DNA from: Gemmatimonadota bacterium
GTDB taxonomy: Bacteria; Gemmatimonadota; Gemmatimonadetes; Longimicrobiales; Gaopeijiaceae
DNA: 64,000 bases
Reading direction: 5' to 3'
Assembly: GCA_021295835.1 (NCBI GenBank)
Contig: JAGWBP010000001.1
Coordinates: 110,091-174,090 of the forward strand
Shown here: piece by piece, positions 8,433-17,753 of the stretch
Numbering within the stretch: the first letter of the stretch is position 1
How the letters are laid out: the number at the start of each line of letters is the position of its first letter
The notes under the pieces: model-generated
The model's input: only the letters and a program-made list of their open reading frames with translations
Database searches by the model: none
What the model was told of the DNA's origin: nothing
Made by a program: the position numbers and the translations under genes

Positions 8433-10760
8433 AACCTGAACTCCACGCCGAAGAACGGAATCATGGGCAACTGCGGCAGATACAACGTCCTGAATTCCTC
8501 CCCCAGCTCCTTGCGGTAGTTTCTTTCCACATACGCACCGACCACGTTGGGAAGGCTGAAGAGATTGGCCACCGACACATACGGAACCACCGACCCGCCG
8601 CCGAACCACGACACCCGGCTCTCCCGGCGCCAGCCCGCATCGATCCGCGCGTAGTGGGGCAGGGTCCCGGAGTTGTACTCCCCCCCTAGGGGCACCAGTT
8701 CGGTGAAACCGCTCCCATGGACCTCGATCGGCACGACGCCCAACACCGGCGTTGTCGGCTGACCCGAGCGCAACGACACACGCGCCGACCACGACGAAGC
8801 GCCGCGCCTGTAGGCACCCCCCATTTCGAACTCGTGATCCCGATGGAAACGGGGCTTGTAGCTCCGCGAATCCACGGTCCTGGATACGCGGGCCCAGCGG
8901 TAGCTCCCCAGCAACGAGAATCCCCCGTCGCTCATCCAGCTCCACGAAGTCTCGATCCCCCTTGCCGAACCGCTGGCAAGCTCCCACGACGACGGATCCC
9001 CCAACGCGGCGGCGGTAGCCGGCCTGGATCCGAGCTCGGGCAGCCTGAGGTTGGCTAGCACGCGCGCGTAGGCGTCCACGCGGACCCTAGATCCCCGCAT
9101 GGGAACCCTCCCACCCAATGACGGCCTCGGTGTTGCGCGGCACCGGGGCCTCGCTCACGGGAACCAGCAGGTCGTACGCCAGGAAGCTCGCCCCCAGCGC
9201 CTCCTCGTCGCGCACCGACGCCAGCGCCTGGTGGGAACGCGACGCCGAGATGCGCGCGTCCCACCACGAGCCCGCGTAGCTCAGTTCCGCAAAGGGCGAG
9301 AGAGTTGTCGACAGCCGCCGGAAGTGGTCGATCCGCAGCCCCGCCCTGGTCGAAAACCCTCGCTGCAGCGGGACCTCCACGATGGAGTACGCAGCCAATC
9401 GCAGGCTGGTCTCCCTGAGGGTTACCGGCGAAAAGAAGAAGCCCTCATCCGCGTCGAAATCGTCGGTCACGTCGTAGTCGTGGTCGCCGAGGAACGCGGT
9501 CGCCTGCGCCCCGCTCGTGATCGTCGCCCGTCCCGTGCGCCAGGTGACCCGCAGGTCGGCGCGGGTCTCGCTCATCGTGCCGTCGCCGAAGAGCAGCGTG
9601 TCGGTGGGGGGGATGTACTCCACCAAAGTGTCGTTGAGGTACATCGCGCTGCCGCCACCCAGCGCAAAGAGGTCGCTCGTGAAGCGGCTGTGTCCCAGGT
9701 TGGCGTCGACGATCCCATTGTCCCCGAGCCGGTCACGGTAGTGAACCGAAAGCGCGGAGTTCCCCCATGACAGCCCCAGCGTGTGGGTCTCCTCGCTGTC
9801 GTACACCTGCAGGGACTCGGAATTGCGGTAGCCGCTGACCGAAAGGCGGCGGACTCCGCCCAGGTCGGCCGTCACCTTCGCGTGCAGGTCCTGGAAGAAA
9901 TAGGGAAGGTGACCCGAGGTGAACGCCAGTTCCTCGAGCGCCAGCGTGAAAACGTCGATGTAGGTGCGCCGGCCGTCCAGAAGGTAGGATACGCTGCTTC
10001 CCAGGGGTCCCTCCACCGAGAACCTGGACGATGCGAGACCTAGAGAGCCCGCCATACGCATCCCGTCGCGGGCGCCATCGCGGGTGGCGATATCGATGGC
10101 GCCCGAGAGCGACCCGATCGCCATCCCGTCGCCCCCCGATCCCGCGAGTATCGTCGCTCTCTCGACCGCCTCGGCGTTGATCGCCGAGAGGAAGCCCCCC
10201 AGGTGAAAGGCGTTGAAGAGCCGAACGCCGTCGAGCAGCACCGGCGTCCCCTCGCTGGTACCGCCGCGAATGAAGGGAACCGAGGTGTAGTCGGAGGACG
10301 CGGAGGCGGAGGGTGAGACGGCGGTCGCCCGCAAGACATCGGTCTCCAGGATCGCGGGCAGTGTCCTGAGTAGCACGGAGTCGATGACGAAGGCGTCCCG
10401 GGACCGGGAGATCGGATCCCCGGCGCGGCCAGCGACGCTTACCTCGAGCCCCTCCACGGCAATCGGGGCGGGACTGAGCAACACCCGGACTGGCTCCATG
10501 GGCAAAGCCTCGTAGGTCCGTGTCCACAGAGCATAGCCGAACGCCGCCACCTCGACGCGAACCGCCCCTTCCTTCGGCGCCCCCGGCACCACGAACGCCC
10601 CATACCGATCCGACACTCCCGTCGCGGCCGCCACCTCGCCTCCCGTGGCAGCGACAGTGACCCGGGCGTACGCGATGGGCTCGAGATCCACGCTGTCGCG
10701 GACCACGCCCGACAGGGTGGCCTGCTGCAGGGCGGCGATCACCAGGGCGGCGGCGGTCAT
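8429..10760 (-). pseudogene. TonB-dependent outer-membrane receptor, single-base frameshift
   Basis: TonB-dependent receptor for energised uptake across the outer membrane. ATG at 10760 has GGGAG 8 bp upstream. A carboxypeptidase-regulatory-like domain (about residues 14-95) precedes a plug (about 100-230, with VPFIRGG and LLDGVRLFNAF) and a long beta-barrel ending in FFGVEFRF. The frame breaks at the run of four C on the plus strand (9091-9094). Removing one base joins WEGSHAG directly to SRVRVDAYAR, matching the intact paralogous stretch WEGSRGRLRIRLDLYAR at 42 kb. This is either a true inactivating frameshift or a homopolymer error. It is followed by its lipoprotein with a TTGA overlap. 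The substrate is unknown. Confidence 0.85.
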
Positions 10761-10860
10761 GGGCAACTCCCGTTCACATCGGAGAGCGGGAAAGACAAGG
10801 GGGCGCTGCGACAATGATACAGCCCAGCCCGAGGTGTCGTTCCACAGCGGGCTGCGCCGG

Positions 10861-10948
10861 AAGCACTACGGGGAGCACCAGAGGTGCGGGATTGACGGTG
10901 CTAGCTGGTGGGCGAAACAGCCACCGTGTACACCTTGCGCTGATCTCC
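10861..10948 (-). repeat. 88-bp direct repeat, parental copy (lipoprotein 3' end)
   Basis: This segment covers the last 16 codons of the lipoprotein gene at 10901-11422 and 40 bp beyond. It recurs 749 bp away at 11610-11697 with about 12 mismatches and no indels. Confidence 0.75.
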
Positions 10949-11422
10949 ACTGTGATCCTCGCGCGAAACCGCCCCGCCGTCAGTGTACCAAAGCGTGATC
11001 TCCGCTGTCCCCGGCTCCTCGAAGACCCTCGTCGTCCTGTGTTCGACGAACTTGCGATCGGTCGAGCAACCGCCAACAATGAAGTAGTCTATTGGGCGTA
11101 CCATAGCCGACCGACCGTCGCTACCATTGCCGCCGTCGGTGTAAAAATACTCGTAGCAGCCGCTGCCCCCTGTCCAAACCGCTATCTCCACGGGGACCCC
11201 GACGGTTGCCGTCTCGGGGATCTGTGGCAACGGCCATGTGGGATCGTCGAAATCGATCTTCCCGGTCACGATGCCGCGCTCCAACTCCTGCTCTTCGCAG
11301 GCAAGGAGACCGGCAGCGCCGATCGCGACCGCCAGCATCGTCAGGTGGCGAAGGACTGGGCGCGTGCGTATCGGGTGGCCACGAGCCGAACGGACAGGTG
11401 GGGTGAGGGGAACGCTGTTCAT
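10901..11422 (-). CDS. Small lipoprotein of unknown function
   Basis: A 173-residue lipoprotein. ATG at 11422 has AGGAGAG upstream. A basic leader precedes a hydrophobic segment ending in the lipobox LLAC (Cys42). The mature 130 residues are Gly/Thr-rich and beta-like with two further Cys. I recognise no family. It lies between the DUF5686-like gene and the TonB receptor on the same strand, so it may belong to the same envelope locus. Its 3' end is duplicated as an orphan fragment just upstream of its own start (11610-11697). Confidence 0.65.
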   Translation of the reverse strand: MNSVPLTPPVRSARGHPIRTRPVLRHLTMLAVAIGAAGLLACEEQELERGIVTGKIDFDDPTWPLPQIPETATVGVPVEIAVWTGGSGCYEYFYTDGGNGSDGRSAMVRPIDYFIVGGCSTDRKFVEHRTTRVFEEPGTAEITLWYTDGGAVSREDHSGDQRKVYTVAVSPTS

Positions 11423-11609
11423 GGGCCTTCTCTCCTGTTGGGAAGGTGAGCAGTGTTCGAGACGACATGATGCAGAATCGGGCCCGCAGGCGGCAAGAGG
11501 ACGATGTGCGGTTCCAGCACGCGGGCCTTCCTCACCGCCTTCTCTCCCGATGCCGCCATCGCCCGGCAGCTTTCGGGATCGGGAGGGTCGAACCCGCGAC
11601 CCGGTTCTG
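11423..11609. other. Upstream region of lipoprotein gene
   Basis: This region carries the Shine-Dalgarno and presumably the promoter of the 10901-11422 gene. A short segment near 11580-11610 resembles the 3' half of a tRNA read on the minus strand (GGGTTCGACCC), but no acceptor or D-arm partner was found. Confidence 0.35.
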
Positions 11610-11697
11610 AAGCACTACGGGGAGCGCGAGAGCTGCGGGACTGACGGCGCTAGCTGACGGGCGAGACCGCCACCGTGTAGACCTGGCGCCGATCTCC
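11610..11697 (-). pseudogene. Orphan 3'-end copy of the 10901-11422 lipoprotein gene
   Basis: Read on the minus strand this encodes DRRQVYTVAVSPVS followed by TAG (11650-11652). That corresponds to DQRKVYTVAVSPTS, the end of the intact gene. The homology stops exactly where the next gene's stop codon begins (11698). It is the remnant of a tandem paralogue. Confidence 0.7.
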
Positions 11698-13800
11698 CTA
11701 CAGCAGCTGCCCCAGCCTCGGATCGACCGAGACGACCAGCTCGAAGTCGCCCCCTGGCACTCCCCAGTGACCGTCTATGCGAATCGCGTCGTGCAGGGTG
11801 GCTACCCCGAAGCCGGCGTACCCCAGGAGACCATCGGTGGGGGCCGCATTCCAGTCTCTGATGAGGGATGTGACGCTCCCCCCCACCATTCCAGCGCCTG
11901 TCACCGTGCGCACGGAGAGCCACACGGGCACCAGCGCGAAGGTCGCCTCGCCCCGGAGGAGCGCGAAGTGCCGCCCTCCGTATGCGCGGTAGGGGTGCCC
12001 GGGAAGGGTGCCGCGCCCTCCCATGAAGTAGTGATGCTGGCTCGGCTGCTCCCCCCCCAATGTTCCTACCTCGGCGCTGATGTGAATGCGGCGCGATAGC
12101 TCACGGGAAGCGGTTCGGCCCTCCACGCTCCCAGTCACCGCCACGCCGCCGCTGCCACGCCACCGACTGCCGGTGGCGGTCAGCGCCGCCGTGATCTCCC
12201 AGGTGGGGCCGCCCGACCAGCTCTTGCCGATCTCGACGCCGACGCCGGAGTAGCGCCCGTCCTCCGCAGGCCGCAGGTGCCGGAAGTCGTCGCCCCCGAG
12301 TCCCCCGTCCCACGGCGTCCCGGGAGAGTCGTATTCCTCCCATTCGATCCGAACCGCGAGGCGGGTGTCGCCCGCGCCCGAGGAGGTCCCGACCTCGGCC
12401 CGCACGCCCGAGGCGAAGTAGGGGTCGGTGTAGTCGTAGCCCAACAGGAGGGTGTGCAGGGTGTTGACACCGTCGGCCACGAACGGCCTGGGTGGCAGAC
12501 CGCGTAGCTGATTCCAGCCCAGCTCCACGCGAGCATTCGCGGAGGTGGTGGTCGAGCTCCACCGCGCCCTCAGGGTGGTCGACGCCATGCCGCTCCAGAA
12601 GCCGTACCCGGCGAGCCACTCCAACCGGGTGGCCGAGTGGGGCGCGAACGAAGCTCCCCCACCCACGTACACCCCCTCGGCGCGATTCGCCCTGACGACC
12701 GAGGAGAGGCGATCAGCGTAGAGGCGCACCCCGGGCAGTCCGCTCGCGACCCTCTCGCGGGCAATGCGTCTCGCCTCGGCCCGGACCTCCGCCAGCCCCA
12801 TCGGCGCGAGTCCCTCCTCTGCCATCCCATCCATGAGCCCTCTCTGGTACTCGGCGCTGTCCGCCTCGCCGTACGCGACGAGGCTCACCCGGGGCCGGTC
12901 GAAGAAGTCGTCGGCCACTGTCGGGGCAAAGTTGTAGTCGTAGATCCTGAGCGTCGCGCGAATGACGGTGGCCACCGGTAGATCCAGCTCCGGGATCTCC
13001 CTGCGCACCTCGATCGTCTGCCGGTGCGGGAGCCAGTGCCTGCCCTCCCAGAGGGAGTGATCAAGGCGCACATGCACGGCGGAGTTGCGCCGGTCGACGT
13101 ACGAAGACGGCGTGAAGGTGAAGTCCATCCGGGCGAGCGCTCCGGTGGCCGCCTCGAGGAAGACGCTCCCAACGAAGGCGGGGATGTCGTCCCGCCGGGG
13201 CTCGACCCTCACCCGGTAGACGAGAATCGGCTCCGCGATATCGGGTCCGGAGATGCGAATCGAGTCCGCTATCCGGTATCGGTATTGCGCGTCACCGCCC
13301 TCGGCGAGCGGGTGGAGGACGCCCCGCACATCGTACCCCTGCCCGACCCTGATCTGGTCTCCGAAGCCGTCCATGACCGCAGTCAGGCGGTCGCGGTAGT
13401 ATAGAAAGTCCTTGACCGGCAGCAGCTCCCGACGCCTGAGGCCACGCACCACCTGACGCTCCTCGCCCCCGGGGCTGCGGTGGAGGTCGAGAGCGACCTG
13501 GTCGACCCGCATCGGGATTGGGGCGCCGCCGTCGTTGCGCTCCAGGAAGAAGTAGATGTGACCTTCGGCGCGAGCCGAGTAGGCGAGGGAGTCGGGCGCG
13601 GTCCGCGCCCGGGCTCGATGTTCGCGGGCCAGATGAACGAGGTCGCGCGTCGCCTGGTCCCGGTACGCCTCCGGCTGGGCTACGGCTGATGTGGCTACCG
13701 CAAGGCAGTCCCAGAGGGCCACGGCGACGATGCCGCACCAGGCGGTGGCGCAGCGAGGTGCGCGGCCGATGCAGCCCGGCCAGGTCGGCCGATCCTTCAG
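11698..13800 (-). CDS. Large exported outer-membrane protein (DUF5686-like)
   Basis: About 700 residues. After a signal peptide ending TSAVAQ comes a mixed domain (about residues 45-330). The C-terminal half has alternating aromatic and polar beta-strand segments typical of an outer-membrane barrel, for example [17 protein letters not shown] and [16 protein letters not shown]. The arrangement resembles DUF5686 proteins of Bacteroidota, but this is only a resemblance. The start is unresolved. No ATG, GTG or TTG gives a complete signal peptide. A CTG at 13798-13800, overlapping the rpmB stop as CTGA, would give a basic n-region and full signal sequence. A GTG at 13722 would truncate it. Confidence 0.65.
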   Translation of the reverse strand: MKDRPTWPGCIGRAPRCATAWCGIVAVALWDCLAVATSAVAQPEAYRDQATRDLVHLAREHRARARTAPDSLAYSARAEGHIYFFLERNDGGAPIPMRVDQVALDLHRSPGGEERQVVRGLRRRELLPVKDFLYYRDRLTAVMDGFGDQIRVGQGYDVRGVLHPLAEGGDAQYRYRIADSIRISGPDIAEPILVYRVRVEPRRDDIPAFVGSVFLEAATGALARMDFTFTPSSYVDRRNSAVHVRLDHSLWEGRHWLPHRQTIEVRREIPELDLPVATVIRATLRIYDYNFAPTVADDFFDRPRVSLVAYGEADSAEYQRGLMDGMAEEGLAPMGLAEVRAEARRIARERVASGLPGVRLYADRLSSVVRANRAEGVYVGGGASFAPHSATRLEWLAGYGFWSGMASTTLRARWSSTTTSANARVELGWNQLRGLPPRPFVADGVNTLHTLLLGYDYTDPYFASGVRAEVGTSSGAGDTRLAVRIEWEEYDSPGTPWDGGLGGDDFRHLRPAEDGRYSGVGVEIGKSWSGGPTWEITAALTATGSRWRGSGGVAVTGSVEGRTASRELSRRIHISAEVGTLGGEQPSQHHYFMGGRGTLPGHPYRAYGGRHFALLRGEATFALVPVWLSVRTVTGAGMVGGSVTSLIRDWNAAPTDGLLGYAGFGVATLHDAIRIDGHWGVPGGDFELVVSVDPRLGQLL

Positions 13801-14036
13801 ACTACGTCGCTGAGCGAAAGCCCGTTCTTCTTCAGGAAGGCCGCCAGCCCCATCTTGTCGATCGAGCGCAGAGCCGACGTCGAGACCCGGATGCGCACCC
13901 TGCGCCCCAGCTCCGGCACGAAGATCCGCTTCGACTGCAAGTTCGGCAGTTGGCGCTTCTTGGTCTTGTTGTTGGCGTGGGAGACGTTGTACCCGGTGAG
14001 GGGGCGCTTCCCGGTCACTTCGCACTTTCGGGACAT
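13797..14036 (-). CDS. rpmB: 50S ribosomal protein L28
   Basis: Large-subunit protein bL28, 79 residues. The N terminus [12 protein letters not shown] and the central [11 protein letters not shown] are diagnostic. It is the Cys-poor (C-) form: one Cys (residue 5) and no CxxC pairs, so it should not bind zinc. It lies 50 bp downstream of rpmG on the same strand. Confidence 0.97.
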   Translation of the reverse strand: MSRKCEVTGKRPLTGYNVSHANNKTKKRQLPNLQSKRIFVPELGRRVRIRVSTSALRSIDKMGLAAFLKKNGLSLSDVV

Positions 14037-14086
14037 AGCGATACCGTTGGTGGAGCTGCCGAGGCTCGGCCGATGCCGCCTTGGAG

Positions 14087-14254
14087 CTACTTCTCCTCGC
14101 GGAAGAGGGCGTGTCGGCCGATCACGGGGTCGTAGCGCTTCAGCTCGAGGCGCTGGGGGTGGTTGCGCTTGTTCTTGGTCGTGGTGAAGCGATACGGACT
14201 CTCGGTGCTGGACATCTTGATGATCACCCTAGGTCCCTTGCCCGACTTGGCCAT
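14087..14254 (-). CDS. rpmG: 50S ribosomal protein L33
   Basis: Large-subunit protein bL33, 55 residues. The signatures are [20 protein letters not shown] and [17 protein letters not shown]. No Cys is present, so this is the zinc-independent form. ATG at 14254 is preceded by GGGAGG. It is probably transcribed with rpmB. Confidence 0.97.
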   Translation of the reverse strand: MAKSGKGPRVIIKMSSTESPYRFTTTKNKRNHPQRLELKRYDPVIGRHALFREEK

Positions 14255-14295
14255 CGCAATCCTCCCCTGACTGGCTACTTCGCTGTCGCCCCGCG

Positions 14296-14315
14296 GGGCT
14301 GGGGTCCCCCAGCCC
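14296..14315. repeat. GC-rich perfect palindrome
   Basis: GGGCTGGGG and CCCCAGCCC flank a 2-bp centre. It sits between the divergent rpmG and rpmE starts. There is no T-run, so a regulatory or structural role is possible but unproven. Confidence 0.4.
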
Positions 14316-14346
14316 GTGGGACGAGCGCAGGGGAAAAGATAGCCGG

Positions 14347-14376
14347 TTGACCGGATTCGTCCAGTCTGGCTACAAT
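14347..14376 (+). promoter_or_regulatory. Sigma70-like promoter for rpmE
   Basis: TTGACC (14347-14352) and TACAAT (14371-14376) are separated by 18 bp. They lie about 57 bp upstream of the rpmE start and point towards it. No classical AT-rich Zur box was seen around it. Confidence 0.55.
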
Positions 14377-14432
14377 TCGGGCGGCGGCGGCGCTCCTGCC
14401 ACCGCTCTCCGACCTGCAAACCGGCTGCGAGC

Positions 14433-14687
14433 GTGAAAAAAGGCATCCACCCAGACTACCGGCCAGTGGTATTCCAGGACGTATCGACGGGGTACGCCTT
14501 CCTGACGCGCTCGTCGGTGGCGACGAAGCGGACGATCGAGTGGGAGGACGGCAACGAGTACCCGCTGGTGACCCTCGAGGTGTCGTCGTCCTCGCACCCA
14601 TTCTACACCGGCACGCAGCGCCTGCTGGACACCGCTGGCCGGGTCGAGAGGTTCGAGCGGCGCTACGGCGGGGCCGAGAGCGAGTAG
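14433..14687 (+). CDS. rpmE2: 50S ribosomal protein L31 type B
   Basis: Large-subunit protein bL31, 84 residues, type B. It shows [29 protein letters not shown] and VERFERRYG. The zinc-binding Cys residues of type A L31 are absent. The start is GTG at 14433. It is convergent with folE2, and a palindromic repeat fills the gap. Confidence 0.95.
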   Translation: MKKGIHPDYRPVVFQDVSTGYAFLTRSSVATKRTIEWEDGNEYPLVTLEVSSSSHPFYTGTQRLLDTAGRVERFERRYGGAESE

Positions 14688-14717
14688 CTAGCGGTCCCTC
14701 GCGGGGGATGCAGCGCC

Positions 14718-14753
14718 GCTCCTGCCGTGGGAGGTTTGTCCACGGGCTGCTAC
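14718..14753. repeat. Dispersed palindromic repeat, copy a
   Basis: Inverted arms CCGTGG (14725-14730) and CCACGG (14740-14745) enclose GAGGTTTGT. The surrounding sequence recurs, inverted, at 54621-54664. The core GTGGACAAACCTCC (or its complement) also occurs near 41200 and 49587. It lies between the convergent rpmE and folE2 genes and touches the folE2 stop codon, so it could also act as a bidirectional terminator. Confidence 0.7.
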
Positions 14754-15553
14754 GACCGGGGCCGGCGATCCTCGACAACCTCGGCGTAGGCGTCGTGCTC
14801 GTGTATCGACTCGTAGTTCACCACGTGCACGCGGAACCACCGGACCTGGTCTAGGGCGCGTAGCCGCAGCGTCACCTCGCGGACGAGATCCTCGACGAAG
14901 CGCGGGTTGTCGTAGGCGCGCTCGGTCACCCACTTCTCGTCCTCGCGCTTCAGGACGGGGTGCAGGTCGCAGGAGGCCGACTCGTCCACGATTGCGACCA
15001 CATCCTCGATCCAGAGCTCGCCGTCGAAGCGGACCTCCACCGTCACCAGGCCGCGCTGGTTGTGGGCGCCTCGGGCGCTGATCTCGCGAGAGCAGGGGCA
15101 GAGCGTGGTCACAGGGACCCGAACCGTCAGCACGAAGTCGTCCTGGGCTCCGCTCCTGGCGTCGAATACGCAGTCGTACGAGAGCAGGCCCGCGGCACGG
15201 GTGACCGGTGCCGGCTTTTCCACGAAGTAGGGGAATTCGACCCGCACCTGGGAGTTCGCCGCGTTCAGCCGCTCGCGCATAGTCCGGAGCAGCTCCGGGA
15301 GCGCCTCGCCCGAGATCTCCCCGTCGTAGGAGTTCAGGATCTCCATGAAGCGACTCATGTGGGTGCCCTTGAAGCGGTGCGGCAGGTCCACCGACATGTC
15401 GATCCTGGCCACCGTGTGCTGGGCCTCGCGCCTCCGGTCCTTGACCAGGATCGGGAAGCGCACGTTCTGCACTCCCACCTTGGCGATGGGCACCCGCCTC
15501 TCGTCAGGGTTGGCCTGTACATCGGCAAGCGTCGCACCTTCGGCAGTGCTCAT
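14750..15553 (-). CDS. folE2: GTP cyclohydrolase FolE2
   Basis: Type IB GTP cyclohydrolase: converts GTP to dihydroneopterin triphosphate, the first step of folate and pterin synthesis. 267 residues. The active-site segment VPVTTLCPCSREIS contains the key Cys, followed by GAHNQRG; FKGTHMSRFMEILN and ESASCDLHPVLKRED are family motifs. ATG at 15553 is chosen because the protein then has normal length. FolE2 works without the zinc that FolE needs and is a common Zur target. The MazG-like gene lies 19 bp upstream on the same strand. The adjacent Zn-independent L31, L33 and L28 strengthen a zinc-sparing reading. Confidence 0.95.
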   Translation of the reverse strand: MSTAEGATLADVQANPDERRVPIAKVGVQNVRFPILVKDRRREAQHTVARIDMSVDLPHRFKGTHMSRFMEILNSYDGEISGEALPELLRTMRERLNAANSQVRVEFPYFVEKPAPVTRAAGLLSYDCVFDARSGAQDDFVLTVRVPVTTLCPCSREISARGAHNQRGLVTVEVRFDGELWIEDVVAIVDESASCDLHPVLKREDEKWVTERAYDNPRFVEDLVREVTLRLRALDQVRWFRVHVVNYESIHEHDAYAEVVEDRRPRS

Positions 15554-15572
15554 CGTGGCGTGGCTCGTCGGG

Positions 15573-15929
15573 CTATGCGGCCCGGCCCGGTCCGCCTCGG
15601 CGTCTCTCGTCGACAAGCCGCATCTTCGCCTCGACCGCCTCCGCCAAGTCGATCCCGCGGCCGTTGGCGAAGTTGAGCAGCGCAATGCAGACGTCCGCCG
15701 CCTCGTCCACGAAGGCGGCCTGATCCACATCGTGTCCCTTCCACTCCTTCTTCTCGAGGTTGGCGAGCTCGCCGGTCTCCCCCGCCAGCTCGAGGGCGAA
15801 GAAGCGGGTAGAGCGCTTGGGGAATGCCACCTCCTGGTAGCGTAGGAACTCGGCCTGGAGCGGCTTCAGCCCCCCGTAGCTCCGGGGTAGCAGCGTCGAG
15901 GCGCGGTCGTGTGGGGGAGAGTCGCTCAT
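15573..15929 (-). CDS. MazG-like nucleotide pyrophosphohydrolase
   Basis: A 118-residue all-alpha NTP pyrophosphatase of the MazG-like superfamily. The metal-binding ELAGETGELAN helix (ExxxE) and DEAADVCIALLNFAN (ExxD type) are both visible, separated by KKEWKGHDVD. It likely hydrolyses a (d)NTP to the monophosphate for housekeeping; the substrate is unknown. It lies 19 bp upstream of folE2 on the same strand, probably in one operon, which suggests a link to nucleotide or pterin metabolism. Confidence 0.85.
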   Translation of the reverse strand: MSDSPPHDRASTLLPRSYGGLKPLQAEFLRYQEVAFPKRSTRFFALELAGETGELANLEKKEWKGHDVDQAAFVDEAADVCIALLNFANGRGIDLAEAVEAKMRLVDERRRGGPGRAA

Positions 15930-15969
15930 CGGAGGTCGGAGGTCTGGAGTTGGGGCACGGCCCGAAGCA

Positions 15970-16560
15970 GTGGAAAAATGTCAGCCAATCGCCATATTGT
16001 CGAACATGGAGGCTAGCGGCAGGACGACCGGGAGCGAAGTCGCACGGATCGGAATCGTGACCATTTCCGACAGAGTGTCGAGGGGGGAGTACGCGGACCG
16101 GGGCGGCCCCGCAGTGCGGGACTACCTGGGCGAGGTGCTCGCCGTGCCGTGGGAGCCGCTTGTGCGAGTGGTCCCCGACGAGGCACCTCTGATCGTCGCG
16201 GTCCTCGAGGATCTTGTCGACCGGGCCGGGTGCTGCCTCGTGGTCACGACCGGGGGAACCGGCCCCGCGCCGCGCGACGTGACCCCGGAGGCGACGGTCG
16301 CCGTCCTCGACAAGGAGCTGCCCGGAGTGGGCGAGGCGATGCGGGCGGTGTCGAGGGACCAGGTGCCGACGGCGATCCTTTCGCGGCAGACGGCGGGCGT
16401 GCGCGGCAGCGCCCTGATAGTCAATCTGCCAGGGTCTCCCAAGGCCGTTCGCGAGTGCCTGGACGCCGTCTTCGCCGCGGTCCCCGACTGCGTCGACCTC
16501 GTCGGGGGCCCACGGCTCGAGACCGATCCCGAGAAGGTGGTTGCCTACCGACCGCACTGA
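15970..16560 (+). CDS. mog: Molybdopterin adenylyltransferase (MogA/MoaB family)
   Basis: Activates molybdopterin by adenylation before molybdenum insertion. The MoCF-biosynthesis fold is clear: IGIVTISDRVSRGEYADRGG, the signature VVTTGGTGPAPRDVTPEA, and the C-terminal NLPGSPKAVRECLDAVF. The start is uncertain: GTG at 15970 gives 196 residues, ATG at 16006 gives 184 and fits the family better. It is divergent from the MazG-like gene. The molybdenum hydroxylase operon at 36-41 kb would need its product. Confidence 0.92.
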   Translation: MEKCQPIAILSNMEASGRTTGSEVARIGIVTISDRVSRGEYADRGGPAVRDYLGEVLAVPWEPLVRVVPDEAPLIVAVLEDLVDRAGCCLVVTTGGTGPAPRDVTPEATVAVLDKELPGVGEAMRAVSRDQVPTAILSRQTAGVRGSALIVNLPGSPKAVRECLDAVFAAVPDCVDLVGGPRLETDPEKVVAYRPH

Positions 16561-16659
16561 GGTGGGGTGGTGGAGACGCGACGAAGGGCTGGTGGCAGCG
16601 CTACCGGACCAAGGGGCAAACGCAGAGCGGAACCACGGGTACGGACTCTGTGGAGATGG

Positions 16660-17661
16660 TCAGGCGTCACGGGCCGCAAGCCGTCGGCAGTACCAGTCGA
16701 TCCACCAGCTCGAGAAGCCCATGATCCGGGCGTTGCGCGATATCGCGATCACCTCCGGGCGGGTCATCTTGACCTCCTTCACCAGCACGTCGGGGTTGTT
16801 GCGGCTGCACGCCAGGGTGCGAACGGCGAAGAGCAGCGGTAGGAGGCAGAAGAGACGCACGCGGTGCTGCCGTCTGGGAATGAGGCGCAGGTAGCTCCGG
16901 GCAGCATCCAGATGGCGGTCCGCCTTCGCTACCAGCCGTCCCAGCACCGACATTGCCGCCTCGCGGCTCTCCGGCTCGAAGAGGCGGGCCACATCGAGAG
17001 TCGGATCGGGAAGGAACGAGGCCGGCACGTAGATCCACCCACGGTCCCGGTCCTCGTGCAATCCGCGGATCACATTCACCGTCTGAAGCGCCAGACCGAA
17101 GTCGCGACCTAGCACCATCATGCGCGCCCGCGACCGGGCCACCCTCGGGATCCGAAGCGCGAAGAGCTCGGTCAGAAGGTGGCCGACCCGGCCGGCGACT
17201 TCGTGCATGTAGTCGTCGAGGTCGCTCTCCGCTTCGAAAGCCGGCCCGCTTCGGGTCCAGCGGGCCATGCCCAGGCTAGACTCGCGGACCGAGCGGACCA
17301 GGATCTCGCGCGCCGCCGGCTCCAACTGGCTCAGGCCCGCTAGCACCCGGTGGGCATTGCGGGCGACCAGAGCATCCGGGGTATCCTCCCGCGCCCGGCC
17401 AAGGCGGTCGAAGAGCGCCTGGGGCGAGGTGCCCTCGAGTACGCGCCCCCACTCCTCGAGCAAGTCCGCCTTCTCGGAGTCGGGAAGCTCTTGGTTGTCC
17501 TCCAGGTAGTCGGAGATCCTGAGCAGCAGATACGCGACGGTGACTTCGCGTCGCAGCGCTCCGGGCAGCAGGTCGATGCCCACCGCGAATGTCCTGCTAG
17601 AGCGCTCCAGCAGCTCCTGAAGCGTGGCCATGTCAGCTGTCCGTGGGTCCCTCATGAGCAC
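16660..17661 (-). CDS. Squalene/phytoene synthase family protein
   Basis: Head-to-head prenyl-diphosphate condensing enzyme family, 333 residues, all-alpha. The N-terminal SSRTFAVGIDLLPGALR and the first Asp-rich motif in LRISDYLEDNQE are typical. The second motif reads QTVNVIRGLHEDRDRGWIYVP where the family has R-D-x-x-E-D: the first Asp is Gly. The eukaryote-like squalene synthase character of the N-terminal third is notable. ATG at 17655 or 17631 are alternative starts to GTG at 17661. A polyprenyl synthetase lies at 61.4 kb. Whether the enzyme is active despite the Asp-to-Gly change is unknown. Confidence 0.85.
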   Translation of the reverse strand: MLMRDPRTADMATLQELLERSSRTFAVGIDLLPGALRREVTVAYLLLRISDYLEDNQELPDSEKADLLEEWGRVLEGTSPQALFDRLGRAREDTPDALVARNAHRVLAGLSQLEPAAREILVRSVRESSLGMARWTRSGPAFEAESDLDDYMHEVAGRVGHLLTELFALRIPRVARSRARMMVLGRDFGLALQTVNVIRGLHEDRDRGWIYVPASFLPDPTLDVARLFEPESREAAMSVLGRLVAKADRHLDAARSYLRLIPRRQHRVRLFCLLPLLFAVRTLACSRNNPDVLVKEVKMTRPEVIAISRNARIMGFSSWWIDWYCRRLAARDA

Positions 17662-17753
17662 CCATAATCACAACTTAGGTTAGAATTGGCGTGGGGTGCA
17701 ACGACGAGCGCGTTTGGGCGGAGCCCGCCGCTCGCATGGCGGGCGGGAGTGCG

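Noticed and set aside
11575..11625. tRNA-like 3' half read on the minus strand (GGGTTCGACCC with an apparent TCA anticodon loop)
   Set aside because: The anticodon stem does not pair and no matching acceptor or D arm exists upstream, so it is not a tRNA gene.
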